Position numbers and translations under genes: made by a program. Of a stretch of 64,000 nucleotides of DNA, positions 22,569 through 34,188 are shown one piece after another; the stretch's first letter is position 1, and each line of letters opens with the position of its first letter. The notes below the pieces were generated by a model. That model was not told the origin of the DNA. It made no database searches and saw only the letters and a list, made by a program, of their open reading frames with translations. Source of the DNA: Porites lutea (taxonomy: Eukaryota; Cnidaria; Anthozoa; Scleractinia; Poritidae); NCBI RefSeq assembly GCF_958299795.1, contig NC_133202.1:22301642-22365641 (forward strand), in the 5' to 3' direction.

Positions 22569-23047
22569 GTGTGGCACGAAATTTTTGCGGGAGTTTAGTT
22601 TTGCGGATTGGCAATTTTTTGTGTTTTGCGTGAACTAATTTTTGCAATAAAGACAGATTGATTTTTCTTGCTGAGAATTAATTTTTGCCATAATGATAAA
22701 GTACCCATTACCTAGCATTCATAATACTTATTGTTTTTATTGCTGGTTTGCAAGCGACGTCTCGGCTGCCATGTTGGTGGTGTGTTAGGATTAATAACAA
22801 AAGCATTTCTCTCCTCTGGGAACTAAACCGTATTTTCATGTAAATTCTTCGACAAAAAATTATATTGTACTGATGACCACAATTGACAACAACACGCCAT
22901 CAACATGACCGCCTTGTCACATGGTTGCAAGCCAAGAATTGTGCGTAAAAAAAATTTTTTACGATAATTTTTATTCTCGGGAACTTGTTTGCGCGGATCG
23001 CTGGAAAAATCGCAAAAATTAGAACCCGCAAAAATTTTGTGCCACAC
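22569..23047. mobile_element. MITE with GTGTGGCAC ends
   Basis: The ends are inverted repeats of about 40 bp: GTGTGGCACGAAATTTTTGC on the left and GTGTGGCACAAAATTTTTGC on the right (reversed). The 479-bp body has no gene. No clear target duplication was seen. Confidence 0.7.
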
Positions 23048-24180
23048 GGTAGTCTTTGATGGTGTATGGATGTGTGCTCTAAAATGGCATTGGTCCAGTG
23101 ATGTTTTTGTGTCTTATTATTTGGGCGTGGCTCAAATAGAGTAATCAGTTTGCTTGTTCGCTTGCATGGGTCGCACTTAGCAAATTTTTTGAAGAATTTG
23201 TTTACCTTGCGGTAGAAATCTATCATCGGGGCACATTACCAAGTGCGACCCCAAGTTTTCAAGTTGGAAAAAACTTTTAAAACCGCAAAATACATCAAAG
23301 ATGCCGTAGCACTTGGGTGGGGCAGGCAGATTTTGGAAAACTCGAGCCGAACAATGGGAATCACAGCAGTAACTGTCAGCGCTTGTCAGGGAAACGTGAT
23401 CAATTTGAGACACGATCAATTTGAAGATCTTTGACTGACAATCGCAGACATTTTCTGACCCTCGCGCTTTCTTCGTGAACGAACGAGGCTGCTACTACTC
23501 TTCGCCATTTCAACGTTTACGAAAACTCTATTCATGCGAGCAATTCACAAGTTTATAATCCTTCACCATTTCAACGTTTTTACGGGAACTCTTTACAGGC
23601 GTGCCAGTTACAGTCTACCCAGCAGACAAGTACAGTCAGAGGCTTGTTATTCTACGAGCTACTGAATTGCAGTCTTCGCAGCTAAGCACTTTATGTTCTT
23701 TATCTCTCCCACCCTCCTGAAACTGGAAAAGGAGGAAAAAGATCTTATGATCGGACAACGAAGAGTTAATGTTCTCTGGTATCTGGCCCACTTTAGCTCT
23801 CAATTTGTCAAAACAACGACAATTGACTCCCACTAGTAACTACTAGTGCGACCCTCCTCGATTTGACTAAAAGTTTTCTTTTCCGGTTACGGTTTCGAAT
23901 TTTCGTGGTTTTTTAGCCGGCAAAGACGGGAACTTTCCTCAAGTGCGACCCATGATTTATTCGCAAGAAAAATAATAAATGTATGAGGCTGTAACACCAG
24001 TCTTGATTGACAAGTGAGGACCACCTACAGCTGATGCAGTCTGAGTGGGCGGAAGAGTCTATTTTATGAAACAAATCTTGCGGGCGTTCCCTCTCTCACC
24101 TCTCCTCCTCCCTTGTTTCTATTTTTTCGCGCTCCTTTTTACCTCGCACCGCTCCCCACTATCTGAACGCCTGGAACAGG
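23048..24180. other. Intergenic stretch with repeated AAGTGCGACCC motif
   Basis: No gene was recognised. The 10-bp core AGTGCGACCC occurs four times (about 23167 inverted, 23241, 23847, 23942), the outermost two facing inward, so this may be a decayed element with nested copies. Confidence 0.4.
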
Positions 24181-24835
24181 CTAAGATTGAGCCTGAAGAT
24201 TGGACAAGATGGAAGACATCTGGTAATTTCGCGGCAACTCTTATTAACGAAAATTGTTGTGTTGAAAACGTTTCTACTATTTATGACTGACTTATTCACA
24301 GCTAATTAACACTTAAAACATATCATATCTGAAATTTTTTATCTACAGTTTACATATTGTATTTAATATCATATCTTCAAGGAGGAGCTTAGTATTGTAT
24401 GAGAATTTAGTTCTTTTTTTTGGCACTCTTTTTGGATTTATCCTTCCTTTTACCGAATCATCTTTTTTACGCAAATAAGTTGTTGTAAAATATAAAACAA
24501 ATTCAGAAATCAAACTTACAGCACACATCGAAAATTGAGCACTTAACCATTTTAAATGTCACTTACTGAGTTTATAATAATTTTACAGGCGCGGAAATAC
24601 TGACCGATTTCTTAGATGAGCGCCGAAGGCGCAAGTTTCTAAGGGGGGATCCAAGGGCATGCAACTCAGTGAAATTGTCTGGATTTTAAATCCCTAAAGT
24701 CACCTTTTCTATAGGTTTATAAGTCATTCAGACAGGATATTGGCCAGATTTTAACTTGCAAAGTCTTATCATTAAAAATAAATTTATTTATGAAAAATCT
24801 GCTGATTTTCGTGAAACAGTGGAAAACGGTGTGGA
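24181..24835. repeat. Duplicated flank of the GPCR locus, left part
   Basis: This matches 43530-44215 (same GATTGAGCC...GAAGATTGG start, same GATTTCTTAGATGAGCGC core), which lies just beyond the 3' end of the intact GPCR gene. Its continuation is at 30349-30915, on the far side of the retroelement. Confidence 0.85.
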
Positions 24836-25123
24836 TGTAACCAAATGTTGTATATACGATCAGTTCTCTGTAGCTTTTATTCTTCACTCCATTAAAGCAT
24901 ATTTCTTCACATGTTCATATTTTAGAATTCTGTACTCTGTTCTACACTTAAAGGATTCATCGACATCAATTCGCGTAAAAATTCGATGATCTACACTCAA
25001 TCTACACACTTGATCAGCTCCACGACTCCGAACGACTACACAGTTCTAAGACTCTCATGCAAAGCTCAGTTTTCAGATCACGTGACGAGTTTTCCCGCCA
25101 CAATGACGCAATAATTTCTAACA
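24836..25123 (-). repeat. 3' LTR of BEL/Pao copy B
   Basis: 288 bp, ending in the TG/CA-type termini of the family and adjoining a purine-rich tract. Nearly identical to the partner LTR. Confidence 0.93.
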
Positions 25124-28100
25124 CACTCCCCGCCTTGATTGACACAGGTCAATCAACAACGAAACGAATAAAATAACAAATGAAAGGAAACGAGTTCGCT
25201 GTTCTTTGACTTAATGTTAATGTTCACTAACATGTTCCTGTTCAGCATTTCCCACGAAGGTAATAGGGAAATCAGTGTTTCTGTTCTCCATTATGCATAA
25301 CTTGTTCATGGCACTTGAGGATCACCAATCTTGTAAAGCAATGTTTTCTAGGCAAAAGTACGGGAAATTTGGTATCATAGGGTAACGACGACAGACCTAT
25401 TCTTCCTTGACATTTGACTACACCTTCACTGTCCTGATAAAGTCCCAGAGTCGTCTTCATTTGCTGGTACTTGTCACTGTTCAGGATACCCTTTTGAACG
25501 TGTTTAATCCACTTCTTCTCAGCTTGCTTGTACACTTGCAAGGATTCTTCTTGGTCAGTTGATCCGTCCCTTCTTCTTTTCAATTTTTTGACAAATAGCA
25601 ACACAAGTGAAGTAACCCTTATGAGCTTCGTAAGGGAACTGTAGGATTCAGGATTGATGATACTCTCCAGATTTGCTTCTTGTTTTCCGGTACACGTGTT
25701 CAATAAGCTGGAGACTGTAGGTTTGGCTGATTTCAGTTCGCACAACTCTTCCTTGGCTTGTACATTTACAGGCTGGACTGGCCAGTAGGCGCTTTCCTTA
25801 GACAGGAATTCTGGACCATGTAACCACAAACTACTTTCTTTGAGTGCAGTGGCCTTAATTTCTCTTGATGCAATGTCAGCCGGGTTTTCTGACGTAGGAC
25901 AGTACCTCCATTGCTCAGGCGGTGCATTTCGTCTGATTTCGCTCACGCGATTCTCCACAAATTGCTTGTATTCCTTATCAGTGTTCCTAATCCACCATAA
26001 AGAAATCATAGAATCCGTCTAATTGACTACGTCATCAACTCTCACAACGTTTTCTAAAGCTTTACTCACACTCTTCACCAATCTTGACGCAGTAAGGTTA
26101 GACAACAGTTCTAGACGCGGTATGGTTTGCTTGTCCAACGGAGCTACTCGGGTTTTTGACGCCACGATCTCACATTCTACTCTTGACTCATATTCTGCTC
26201 TCATGTAAACAACGGCTCCGTACGCCTTTTCCGACGCATCTGCAAAACAATGAAGTTGGAGCGATTTAACTTCATTCCCACCGAGACCTTCAGCATAACA
26301 CCTTTTAAAACTCACTCTTCCAGCTAGTCTTAGGTCTGACAAAGTTGACAACCACTCTTGGTTGAGTTCGGTATCCACTAACTCGTCCCAGTCCCTTTGT
26401 GCCTTGCACAGTTTTTGAAACATAATCTTGATGGGTAGAATAACTGGAGATATTAACCCCACGGGATCAAAGAATCTCGTAGCAGTACTGAGAATCAGTC
26501 TTCTTGTAGCTGGCTGAACGTCCACACCCTCCAATATCTTAGTCAAGTCATAGATCAGTTCATCTTGGTTAGGGTTCCAAAGCATTCCCAAGACCTTCTG
26601 CTCTTTCTCAGTACCTTGCTTAAAAACTGACTTTGAGAAGCTCTCATCTTCCTCTTGAACACATTCTTTACTGTTTATAGCAAAGTCTCCACTGAAGGCT
26701 GAATCTTGTTTCAGGGATTGCAAAAGACTTGCTGAGTTGCTGTTCCACTTCCTCATATTGAACCCTCCTGATTTGAGACAGAGCTTTATCTCCTTTGACA
26801 AAGAAAAGGCATTGTTCACATCCTTGGCCCCAGAAACGAAGTCATCTACATACAAGGACTTCAAAAGCTCAAGTGCAAGAGCATTGTTATTCAGCATACA
26901 TGTATTAACATGGTGTCTGATAGCAGCATTGAGAATGAAGGGGCTAGCATTCACTCCAAATACAACTCTTGTAAAGCGAAGTAACTTAATCTCAGGTGAT
27001 TCCTTATCGACATCATCTACCCATAGAAAGCGTAAAAAGTCTCTGTGTTCTGGATCAATCTCAATATTCAAAAATGCTTTCTCAATATCAGCAGTTACAG
27101 CAACTTCATGAACTCTAAATCTCAGCAAAATGTCCAGTAGAAGAGGATTTAATGAAGGTCCGACATGCAGACAGTCATTTAAGCTTGGTCCAAACACCTT
27201 GAATGAGGCATCATATACAACTCTCACCTTTGTTGTATCTCTGTCAAGTCTCACAACTCCCCTGTGTGGGAGATAGTGTACATTTCCAGGTTCTAGGACT
27301 TGATCTTGCAGCGCTTCTTCAACTACTCCACTTTCTAATTGCTCCTTAATCACTTGATCATATTGTTCCAGTATTTCTGGTTGGGTCTTAAGCTTCTTAA
27401 TCACAGTTGCCAACCTTCGTGATGCATTTGTATAATTATCTGACAGCATAGGGTGATTATCCTTGAATGGTAGCTTGACTTGGTATCTTTCACCAGTGAA
27501 TCTTATCTCATTTGAAAACTTGTCATGAACTGAAGTTTCAGTGTCCCTTATGCCTAAGGTTTCCAAGTCCCAAAATTTCTGCAAATCAGCTTGCACATGG
27601 CTGATGTCAGCTGACTCGATTTTCAAAACATGTGTAGCACTTAGGTTAACTGTGCATGACTCTGTCAATGCTGGAACTGCAGCTGGTCCTGACAGTACCC
27701 ATCCCAACTTGGTCTCAAGACCTATGGGTCCAGAAGGATCTCCCTTGATTATTCCTCCAGTAAAGAAAGACCAGTAGTGATCTGCTCCTATTAGTAAGTC
27801 AACACTAACTGTTCCATTTACAGCTCTACATGCAAGCTGTAGCCCTTGAAGGTATGGATAGCATTCTACTGCACTTTGAATTTCTTGGTTCGATACTGGA
27901 CTGCATATTACTGGTACAACGTAAGCAGTGACGTACACACTCATTGCATCTATTGTTCTGATGCACAATGTCACATTCCTTTACAAATGCTGAATTGTTA
28001 CCAAATGTTTTGATTAGCAAGGTTTCCTTACCAACAGTAGGTAATTTTAACTGCTCACGTGTCTCGCAGGTTATATAAGATCTTTGGCTACAAGAGTCAA

Positions 28101-29636
28101 AAATGACTAGAGTATACATTCCAGTTTCTTGATTATCTGGTCTAGAAACAAAGGCTTGGGCAGTCTGCAACAGTATAGAGTTATTATTGCTGCCAACATG
28201 CATTGTTGATGTTCCAACATCTCTGGATCTCTCCTGGGAAGTTTCAGATCTACTAAGTGATGCTAATTCAGCTCCTGAACTACTAGGTTGGACAGGCTTC
28301 TTAGGGTTTTCACAGATAGTCACATGATGTCTAGCTCCACAATTAAAACATTTGGCCTTTGACTGACAACCTGGTGTAATATGCCCTGCTTTCAAGCAAA
28401 CAAAACACCTGCCACTTCGTCTCAGTATAGTTCTTCTAGCCTTTGGTTCAGTAATGGTACTACAGGTGATGGACTTGTGATTTTTCTTGCAAACGACACA
28501 TTGCAGAGTACACTCTTCACTGCCCGCATAAAGTGCGGATGAGGAAAGGGGCTGTTTGAATCTTCCCTTATGCTGGTCAAATCTAGGGTTAGAATTGGTT
28601 GGACTACTTGTTTTCACTACATTACACCTTTCTCTTGCCTCCAACTCAGATTTCAGTGCATTTAACAGGACATCAAGGTCCCAAGTTTCTTTACTGCCAA
28701 ACTTGCGACTGATGATTAATCTCAACTCAGAGGGAATTTTCTCCATTACAACTGGAACTAATAAATTTCCAAAGGACTCTCATTCGACGCCTAGTGCCTT
28801 CAAACTTCGAATGTTTATCTGTATCTTGTCATACAAATCACGGAGTTTCTTCGTTTCATGCACTGAACTGACTATTGGCAATTTCAACAAAGCGTCCATG
28901 TGGTTAGAAATCAACAGCTGTGGTTTACCAAATCTATCTCTAAGTATATCAATGGCAGTTTCGTAATTATCTTCGGTGAGAGGCAACCCAGTAATTGCAG
29001 ATTCGGCTGCGCCTGTCACACAACTCTTCAAATAGGTGAATTTTTGGATTCTTGAGATGTCAGTGTTACTGTTAACCGCAGATTCGAAAGTGTCCCAGAA
29101 ACTCTGCCATTCCTCGTAGTTGCCTGAAAATGACTTTAATTCTAGTTTAGGTAGCTTCACTTTCGCGCCCTCATTGCTTTTGACATTGTTATTAATTTGA
29201 CTGAAGCTTGGTGAAGTTCCCACGTGTGCGCTATTTTTAGCATCCTCTAAACTCAAGTCAATTCTAGCCAAAATACGGTAAACTTTTGCACAAAACTCAC
29301 CGGAATCCTCGACTTCTTTCTCAATGTCTCTCCCCTTACTATTTTCCAGAATTGTTTCGTCCAGCTTTTGGATAGTTTCTAGCCTTTCATTGAGGGTGAA
29401 TTTCAGTCCCATAAGTTTTTCCCTTGATGAATCTTCCACGTGATCGGCAGTTTGCTCGACTAAAATCCTCGTCGCACCTTCCATCGTTTTCTCCACAAAA
29501 GCTCTGTGGGCATTTCTAATTCTCTTTGCTTTTTCGTTGTCCATTCTTTTCTTCTTGTACTGTAATCCTGTTCTTGACGATTAATTGATTAAACTTGTTT
29601 CGCCGATCCGGCGACTGCGAAGGACCATGTAACCAA

Positions 29637-30060
29637 CCCGGGGGGGGGGGGGGGGTACTCCCTAAATTGGGCTATATAGGTATGTGCGGGCCCAAAGGGT
29701 AGGGTTTTTCAGCCGTTTTGGTCATAAATTGGGTATCGATTTTGGCTATTTTGCCGCCATTTTGGTCATAAATAGGGTAACGATTTTTGCACTGTAGTCT
29801 TAACTTTGCAGTATTATAACCTACCTAATAAAAGCAGATAAACATTGCCTTTAACATTGGTCTGAACTAGGGAAATAATTATAAGGCAGGTCTGAAACAG
29901 GGTATTAATTAAGGGTCAGGTCATAAATAGGGTATCAAATTTTTGGTTAGGTCATAAATAGGGTAGGGGAAATCGCAGATTTTGGTCATAAATAGGGTAA
30001 GGGTTTTGGGAAGCGGGCCGCACACCCCTACCCAATTTTTCTGCGAGTACCCCCCCCGGG
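29637..30060. mobile_element. G-rich-ended MITE nested in the 5' LTR edge of copy B
   Basis: The 424-bp element begins CCCGGGGGG and ends CCCCCCGGG, with an exact 8-bp duplication GTAACCAA on both sides (29629-29636 and 30061-30068). The duplicated bases belong to the LTR terminus. Inside, a degenerate 16-bp unit of the form GGTCATAAATAGGGTA recurs about seven times. A related element in the other orientation lies at 40161-40500 (shared GGCTATATAGGTATGTGC next to the end). The 8-bp duplication suggests a hAT-like mobiliser; that is inference. Confidence 0.85.
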
Positions 30061-30348
30061 GTAACCAAATGTTGTATATACGATCAGTTCTCTGTAGCTT
30101 TTATTCTTCACTCCATTAAAGCATATTTCTTCACATGTTCATATTTTAGAATTCTGTACTCTGTTCTACACTTAAAGGATTCATCGATATCAATTCGCGT
30201 AAAAATTCGATGATCTACACTCAATCTACACACTTGATCAGCTCCACGACTCCGAACGACTACACAGTTCTAAGACTCTCATGCAAAAGCTCAGTTTTCA
30301 GATCACGTGACGAGTTTTCCCGCCACAATGACGCAATAATTTCTAACA
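30061..30348 (-). repeat. 5' LTR of BEL/Pao copy B
   Basis: Same sequence as the LTR at 24836-25123 apart from about two differences. Its inner edge carries the nested G-rich-ended element. Confidence 0.92.
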
Positions 30349-30353
30349 GTGGA

Positions 30354-30915
30354 TGCCTGTTTTACACGTACACTTGCAATGTTTTTAATAGAAGGGAAAT
30401 TACTTTGCTTGCTTTTTACAAAAAGCTCGACGAAAGAGTGTCTTAAAACCTTGCTTAAAGTCTCTTCGAAACAGGCTGTAGGCTATTGGGTTAGTTGCCG
30501 TGCTAAACAACGACATAACGCTAGCGAACGTGTCGGCCTGCCGGTGGGACGATTTCGTGGTCCCACGTTACTGTTTTAAAAGGCGGGCAACCGGCTGAAA
30601 GGCGTCCATAAAAGAATAAATAAAATAATTACTAAGGTTATCGTTCGAAATCCCTTTTAATCTGTAATTTCTCCAAGAGTGACGTCCCGCAGAGTTTGAG
30701 CTCATGCGTCTCTTAGCCTGTGAACAGGCCCTCTGTTTTGGAATGGGTTGAAAAAATCGCGAGGAAAGGGAAGGAAGCACCCTTTCCCTTCTCTCTCCTC
30801 GCGATTTTTTCACCCTTTTCCCAAACAAAGAGCCTGTTCACAGGCTAGCGTCTCTCGAAGACATCGTATTTATTCTCCTGCTTTGCTGTCGCACAACTGC
30901 GTTTATCCTCAAGTA
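30354..30915 (-). pseudogene. Duplicated 3' part of the GPCR gene
   Basis: This matches the 3' half of the intact GPCR gene (44218-44650): the C-terminal tail, the TM7 region and the third intracellular loop (SSNSAGRHSWRNYRLKG against SSNSAGRHAWRNYRLKG). It lacks TM1-TM5, its frame is disrupted and it is interrupted by a hairpin MITE at 30714-30847. Homology ends near 30915 after CAAGTAGCAGTATA, where the intact gene continues. Confidence 0.85.
30714..30847. mobile_element. Hairpin MITE, TAGCC family, with proven empty site
   Basis: A 134-bp near-palindrome running from TAGCCTGTGAACAGGC to GCCTGTTCACAGGCTA. It is flanked by GCGTCTCT on both sides (30706-30713 and 30848-30855). The intact GPCR gene shows the same place with a single GCGTCTCT (about 44565-44575) and no insert. 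Confidence 0.92.
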
Positions 30916-31770
30916 GCAGTATACTTCTGCTCTAAAATGCGGCGTTTATTCGAGGGCGGTGTTTATACGAGGGCGGCATTTAACCGAATAAATACGGTAT
31001 TTGAGGGAGGGGGGGGGGGGGTAATGAAGGTTTTTTTGAACTAACTGTAAATCTAGACAAATGATGGTGGAAAGTCCTTAAATAACTACTCGTTTAAGTA
31101 TGGGGTAAATAAACTAAAAAATGTTAAACAGGCTTATAAATAAGTGGGAATGACATTGAACCCGTATGAAAATTTTAGTTTAGCTGGAGAAGAGTTAAAA
31201 AAAGTTGGGCTTAAGGCACTTTGTAAACTAAGAAAAGAGCTTCGAGATGGGTGACAACTTTAGAGAAAATATTGTGCTGTCGATTAAGCTATTCGATGCT
31301 CTGATATCCCCCATACTTCTCTACGGAAGTGAAATTTGGGTTGTTGACTGTAACGACCAAATAGAAAAAGATCCCTCAGAACTAGTTCAAATTAAGTTCT
31401 TGAAATGGTTGCTAGGTGTAAATAAATACTGCAGCAACAATGCATGTAGGGCTGAAACAGGAAGATTCCCAATGAAAATCGAAGCACAATATAGAAATTT
31501 TAAGTTTTGGCTAACTCTAACCAAACACCCAAAACACAAATTATCACTGGTGGTTTATAATGACAATGAAGTCGAGAATGAAGAAGGAATTATGGAGCCA
31601 AAAAATCAAACGCGTATTAGACCAAATAGGGATGGGATACCTTTGGACAAAAGCACATGATCTTGAACATTATCAAACAAAGACTGAAAGACATCGAATT
31701 ACAAAGATGGTTAAGTGACGTAAACAATGACGTAAGAAAAGACGCCAACCAAAAGAACAAACTAAGGGAC

Positions 31771-32559
31771 TGTGCAATAATTATCAGGAGGGGAGGGGGG
31801 GGGGGGGGGGCTGAAAAACTAGAGGGGGGGCATTACATAAAATTGCTGCCGAGATAGGGAGGGCTCAAAGTAAAATCACTCAGTTGAAGGAGGGGGGGCC
31901 TTAAGTTTTATTGAAATGTAAATAAGATTAAACGCAATAAAAGATTCTCAATACAGGCATCATGATAGACTGTAACATATATCAATATGAACAGCTGTTA
32001 AACGATTACTGAAAATATTCCATCAAAATGAAAAGCAAATTCACAACTGATCAATCTTAATTAATTGAGCTTATCCTATGCAAAGCAAAAATCATGAACT
32101 TGTTTTTCAGCTTCCCCCATAAAACAATGGGAATCAAACAGATCTCGTAGACAAGCTTTGTCGGTTTTTGATGTGAATAAAAGTAATGTTTCTTCATCGA
32201 CTGAATCGATTTGCTGAATTCCATATATATCTGGCTCATAACAAAGTTCAACAAGCTCTCCTCCCAAGGATCTAAATATAATACAAGCTCTTTTTCGTCC
32301 GTTATTTGAAGCGTTCCATCTCCTGTTCTTTGATTTTTTTTTTTGCTCCTTTCTCTTTCTGGCTTCAGAAGTTTTAGATTTTGAGCCAATGTGGTAAGCA
32401 CCCCGGTACTGAGCAAATGCTTTGTGAAATCTGGGTGGTGGGAGGGGGGTGCGACGTTATTTTTAACATAACAGAGGGGGGTTAGAACTAATTTTTTTTT
32501 ATTTTGGAGGGGGGTACTGTCTAGTTTTTCAGCCCGCCCCTCCTGATAATTATAGCACA
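31771..32559. mobile_element. DNA element nested in the LINE (TGTGC...GCACA ends)
   Basis: The ends are inverted repeats of about 45 bp: left TGTGCAATAATTATCAGGAG, G-run, CTGAAAAACTAGA; right, reversed, TGTGCTATAATTATCAGGAG then CTGAAAAACTAGA. The body has a 167-codon minus-strand open frame that crosses into the repeat ends and shows no family I recognise. It splits the LINE. Confidence 0.8.
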
Positions 32560-32789
32560 ATCCTTAAGAACCTTCCGAAAATTTAAAACAATAGACAATT
32601 ATAAATGTGAAGATTATCTCCGTCAGGTCACCAACGTCCAACACCGGATAACTCTAACTAAACTCCGCGTCTAAGTAATCACAAATTGGCGATAGAGACA
32701 GGTCGGTATGTAAGACCTTATAAGAAACCGGAAGACAGGATCTGTTCTATCTGTAAAAAAGACGTAGAAGATGAAATATACTTTTTAGA

Positions 32790-33706
32790 GACCTTTAGCA
32801 TGAGGTAAACCGCAAACCGCAGACCGCAAACCGCAGTTACGCGTTTGCAGTTTCGCGTTGCCGAGATTTTAAACTTTAGCAAGGCGTTCAGTTCAGTTCA
32901 GTTCATTTTTATTGAGCGAAAATACAATACAATACAAGAATACATATAGGAATTGTAAGGTTGTAAGGGAGCCCAGAAGAAAACAGAAGGCTTTATGAAG
33001 CCTGGGCTCCCCAGTCTAAAAGAGATAAGCAAAATAAAATGATATTCGCGGAGTGATACGTTAAAAATAGGAACCAAACAGAGACTGAGTTAAGTTATGA
33101 ATTCAGAAACAAGATAGAAAAAAAATTAACTCTGGATTGGAACGGAATACTTTCCTTTGTTAGTACGGCAGAAAGGAATATAAAATTGATTTGAACTACG
33201 CGTTCATTGTTTAGGGCCGCCATGTTGTTTTCATCAAAGTCGAAGTGCATCACTCTAATCGCCCAAAACATAGCAATAATTCATTGATTCGAGATCAAAA
33301 ATCCAACAAACACATCGCAAACGGATACAAAAAGCTAGTTCATACCTTTAAACGCGAGGCTGTACAATTTTTTATGGCAAAAAACCTTGCCGTAAATCAC
33401 TTACCGCTGGAACCCTTCCTGCGGTTCAAACGTGAACTGCAAACTGCAAACTAGCCTGCGTAGCATGGCGGTTTTGTCGAGCCGGGCGCACGAGCGGCGA
33501 AGCCGCGAGAAAAAGAAAAAGGTTTTTCAGTTGCTCCCGCCCCAATCTCCTCGCGGTTTTTCTGCCCTCGCCCGCCTTTATTACTTAGCAACCAAAACCG
33601 CCATGCTACGCAGGCTAACTGCAAACGTGACCGCAAGGCCGTGGTCACGTGACATTTTGCGGTTTGCGGTTTGCTGTTTCCAACGAAAAACCTGATGCTA
33701 AAGGTC
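32790..33706. mobile_element. DNA element nested in the LINE (GACCTTTAGCAT ends)
   Basis: The ends are GACCTTTAGCATGAGGT and, reversed, GACCTTTAGCATCAGGT, both followed by several copies of CCGCAAA. It has no transposase. It carries a reversed LINE 3' end near 32884-33200 (GTTCA repeats next to TTTTTATTG) and the hairpin MITE at 33452-33617, giving three levels of nesting. Confidence 0.75.
33452..33617. mobile_element. Hairpin MITE, TAGCC family
   Basis: A 166-bp element running from TAGCCTGCGTAGCATGGCGG to the exact inverse, flanked by ACTGCAAAC on both sides (33443-33451 and 33618-33626). The host sequence is itself CTGCAAA-repetitive, so the duplication length is less certain here. Confidence 0.8.
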
Positions 33707-34188
33707 CCTTTTAACTCTGTGCCCTGCGTATCAAGAAAAAAGAAGTACTTTATTTGAATACTTAATCAAAGAATACAGAATATCAGTAAACAGAATGGCA
33801 CCAGATGATGTTTTTCTGTTGTTAATAAACCCTCCGAGCAAGAACAAACCAGTGCAAAAGTTAATTGCAAAATACGTATTCGACTGCTATGAGCCAAAGA
33901 AGATCATTAGTTGTTTAGGTTAACATTGATTATAGCCTCCACTAGTGTGCAATTTGTGTTATAATTTTGAATTATTTGGATAAAGTCGATATACATAGGA
34001 CTGTATAAGACTCCAAATAAAGCATTGTCTTGTCTTGTCTTGTATGTCAGTACTCCCCTCTGCCGGTCCCTCTCCCTTTTTCAGGTAGTCCTGTGCTTTC
34101 TTCGTTTCATCCTACATGACGTATATACATGATGGGTCGTTGTTTGGTGGGGGGTTAACGGAAGCAGCAGCAAGAAATTTACTGCACG

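Larger units (their letters stand above)
24836..30348 (-). mobile_element. BEL/Pao LTR retroelement, copy B (fossil, nearly full length)
   Basis: This minus-strand element has two 288-bp LTRs (24836-25123 and about 30061-30348, plus a few bases left of the nested element at 29637-30060) and a 5-bp target duplication GTGGA (24831-24835 and 30349-30353). Parts from its 5' end are a Gag-like region (about 28750-29544), a zinc-knuckle region with two CCHC-type boxes running into the protease region (about 27830-28746), then reverse transcriptase and RNase H (about 25270-27974). A primer-binding site begins TGG right after the 5' LTR. The two LTRs differ at about two positions, so the insertion is young. 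It is broken (about two or three breaks) and shorter than usual for the family. It lies opposite in direction to copy A. Confidence 0.95.
31140..34050 (+). mobile_element. Non-LTR retrotransposon (LINE) 3' part, with two nested elements
   Basis: Three pieces of one LINE ORF2 C-terminus lie in order. The first, about 31140-31770, has the typical LFDALISPILLYGSEIW. The second, about 32562-32789, includes HKLAIETGRY and a Cys-rich PEDRICSICKK. The third, about 33707-33920, ends PKKIISCLG and a stop. A short 3' region closes with AATAAAGC and three to four CTTGT repeats (34014-34044), a microsatellite tail common in LINEs of the CR1/L2 kind. The exact clade is uncertain. The gaps between pieces are the elements at 31771-32559 and 32790-33706. 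It is 5'-truncated and has frame disruptions. Confidence 0.85.

Noticed and set aside
32057-32560. 167-codon minus-strand frame inside the element at 31771-32559
   Set aside because: It begins in the terminal repeat and runs through a poly-lysine low-complexity stretch. No domain is recognisable, so I do not call it a transposase.
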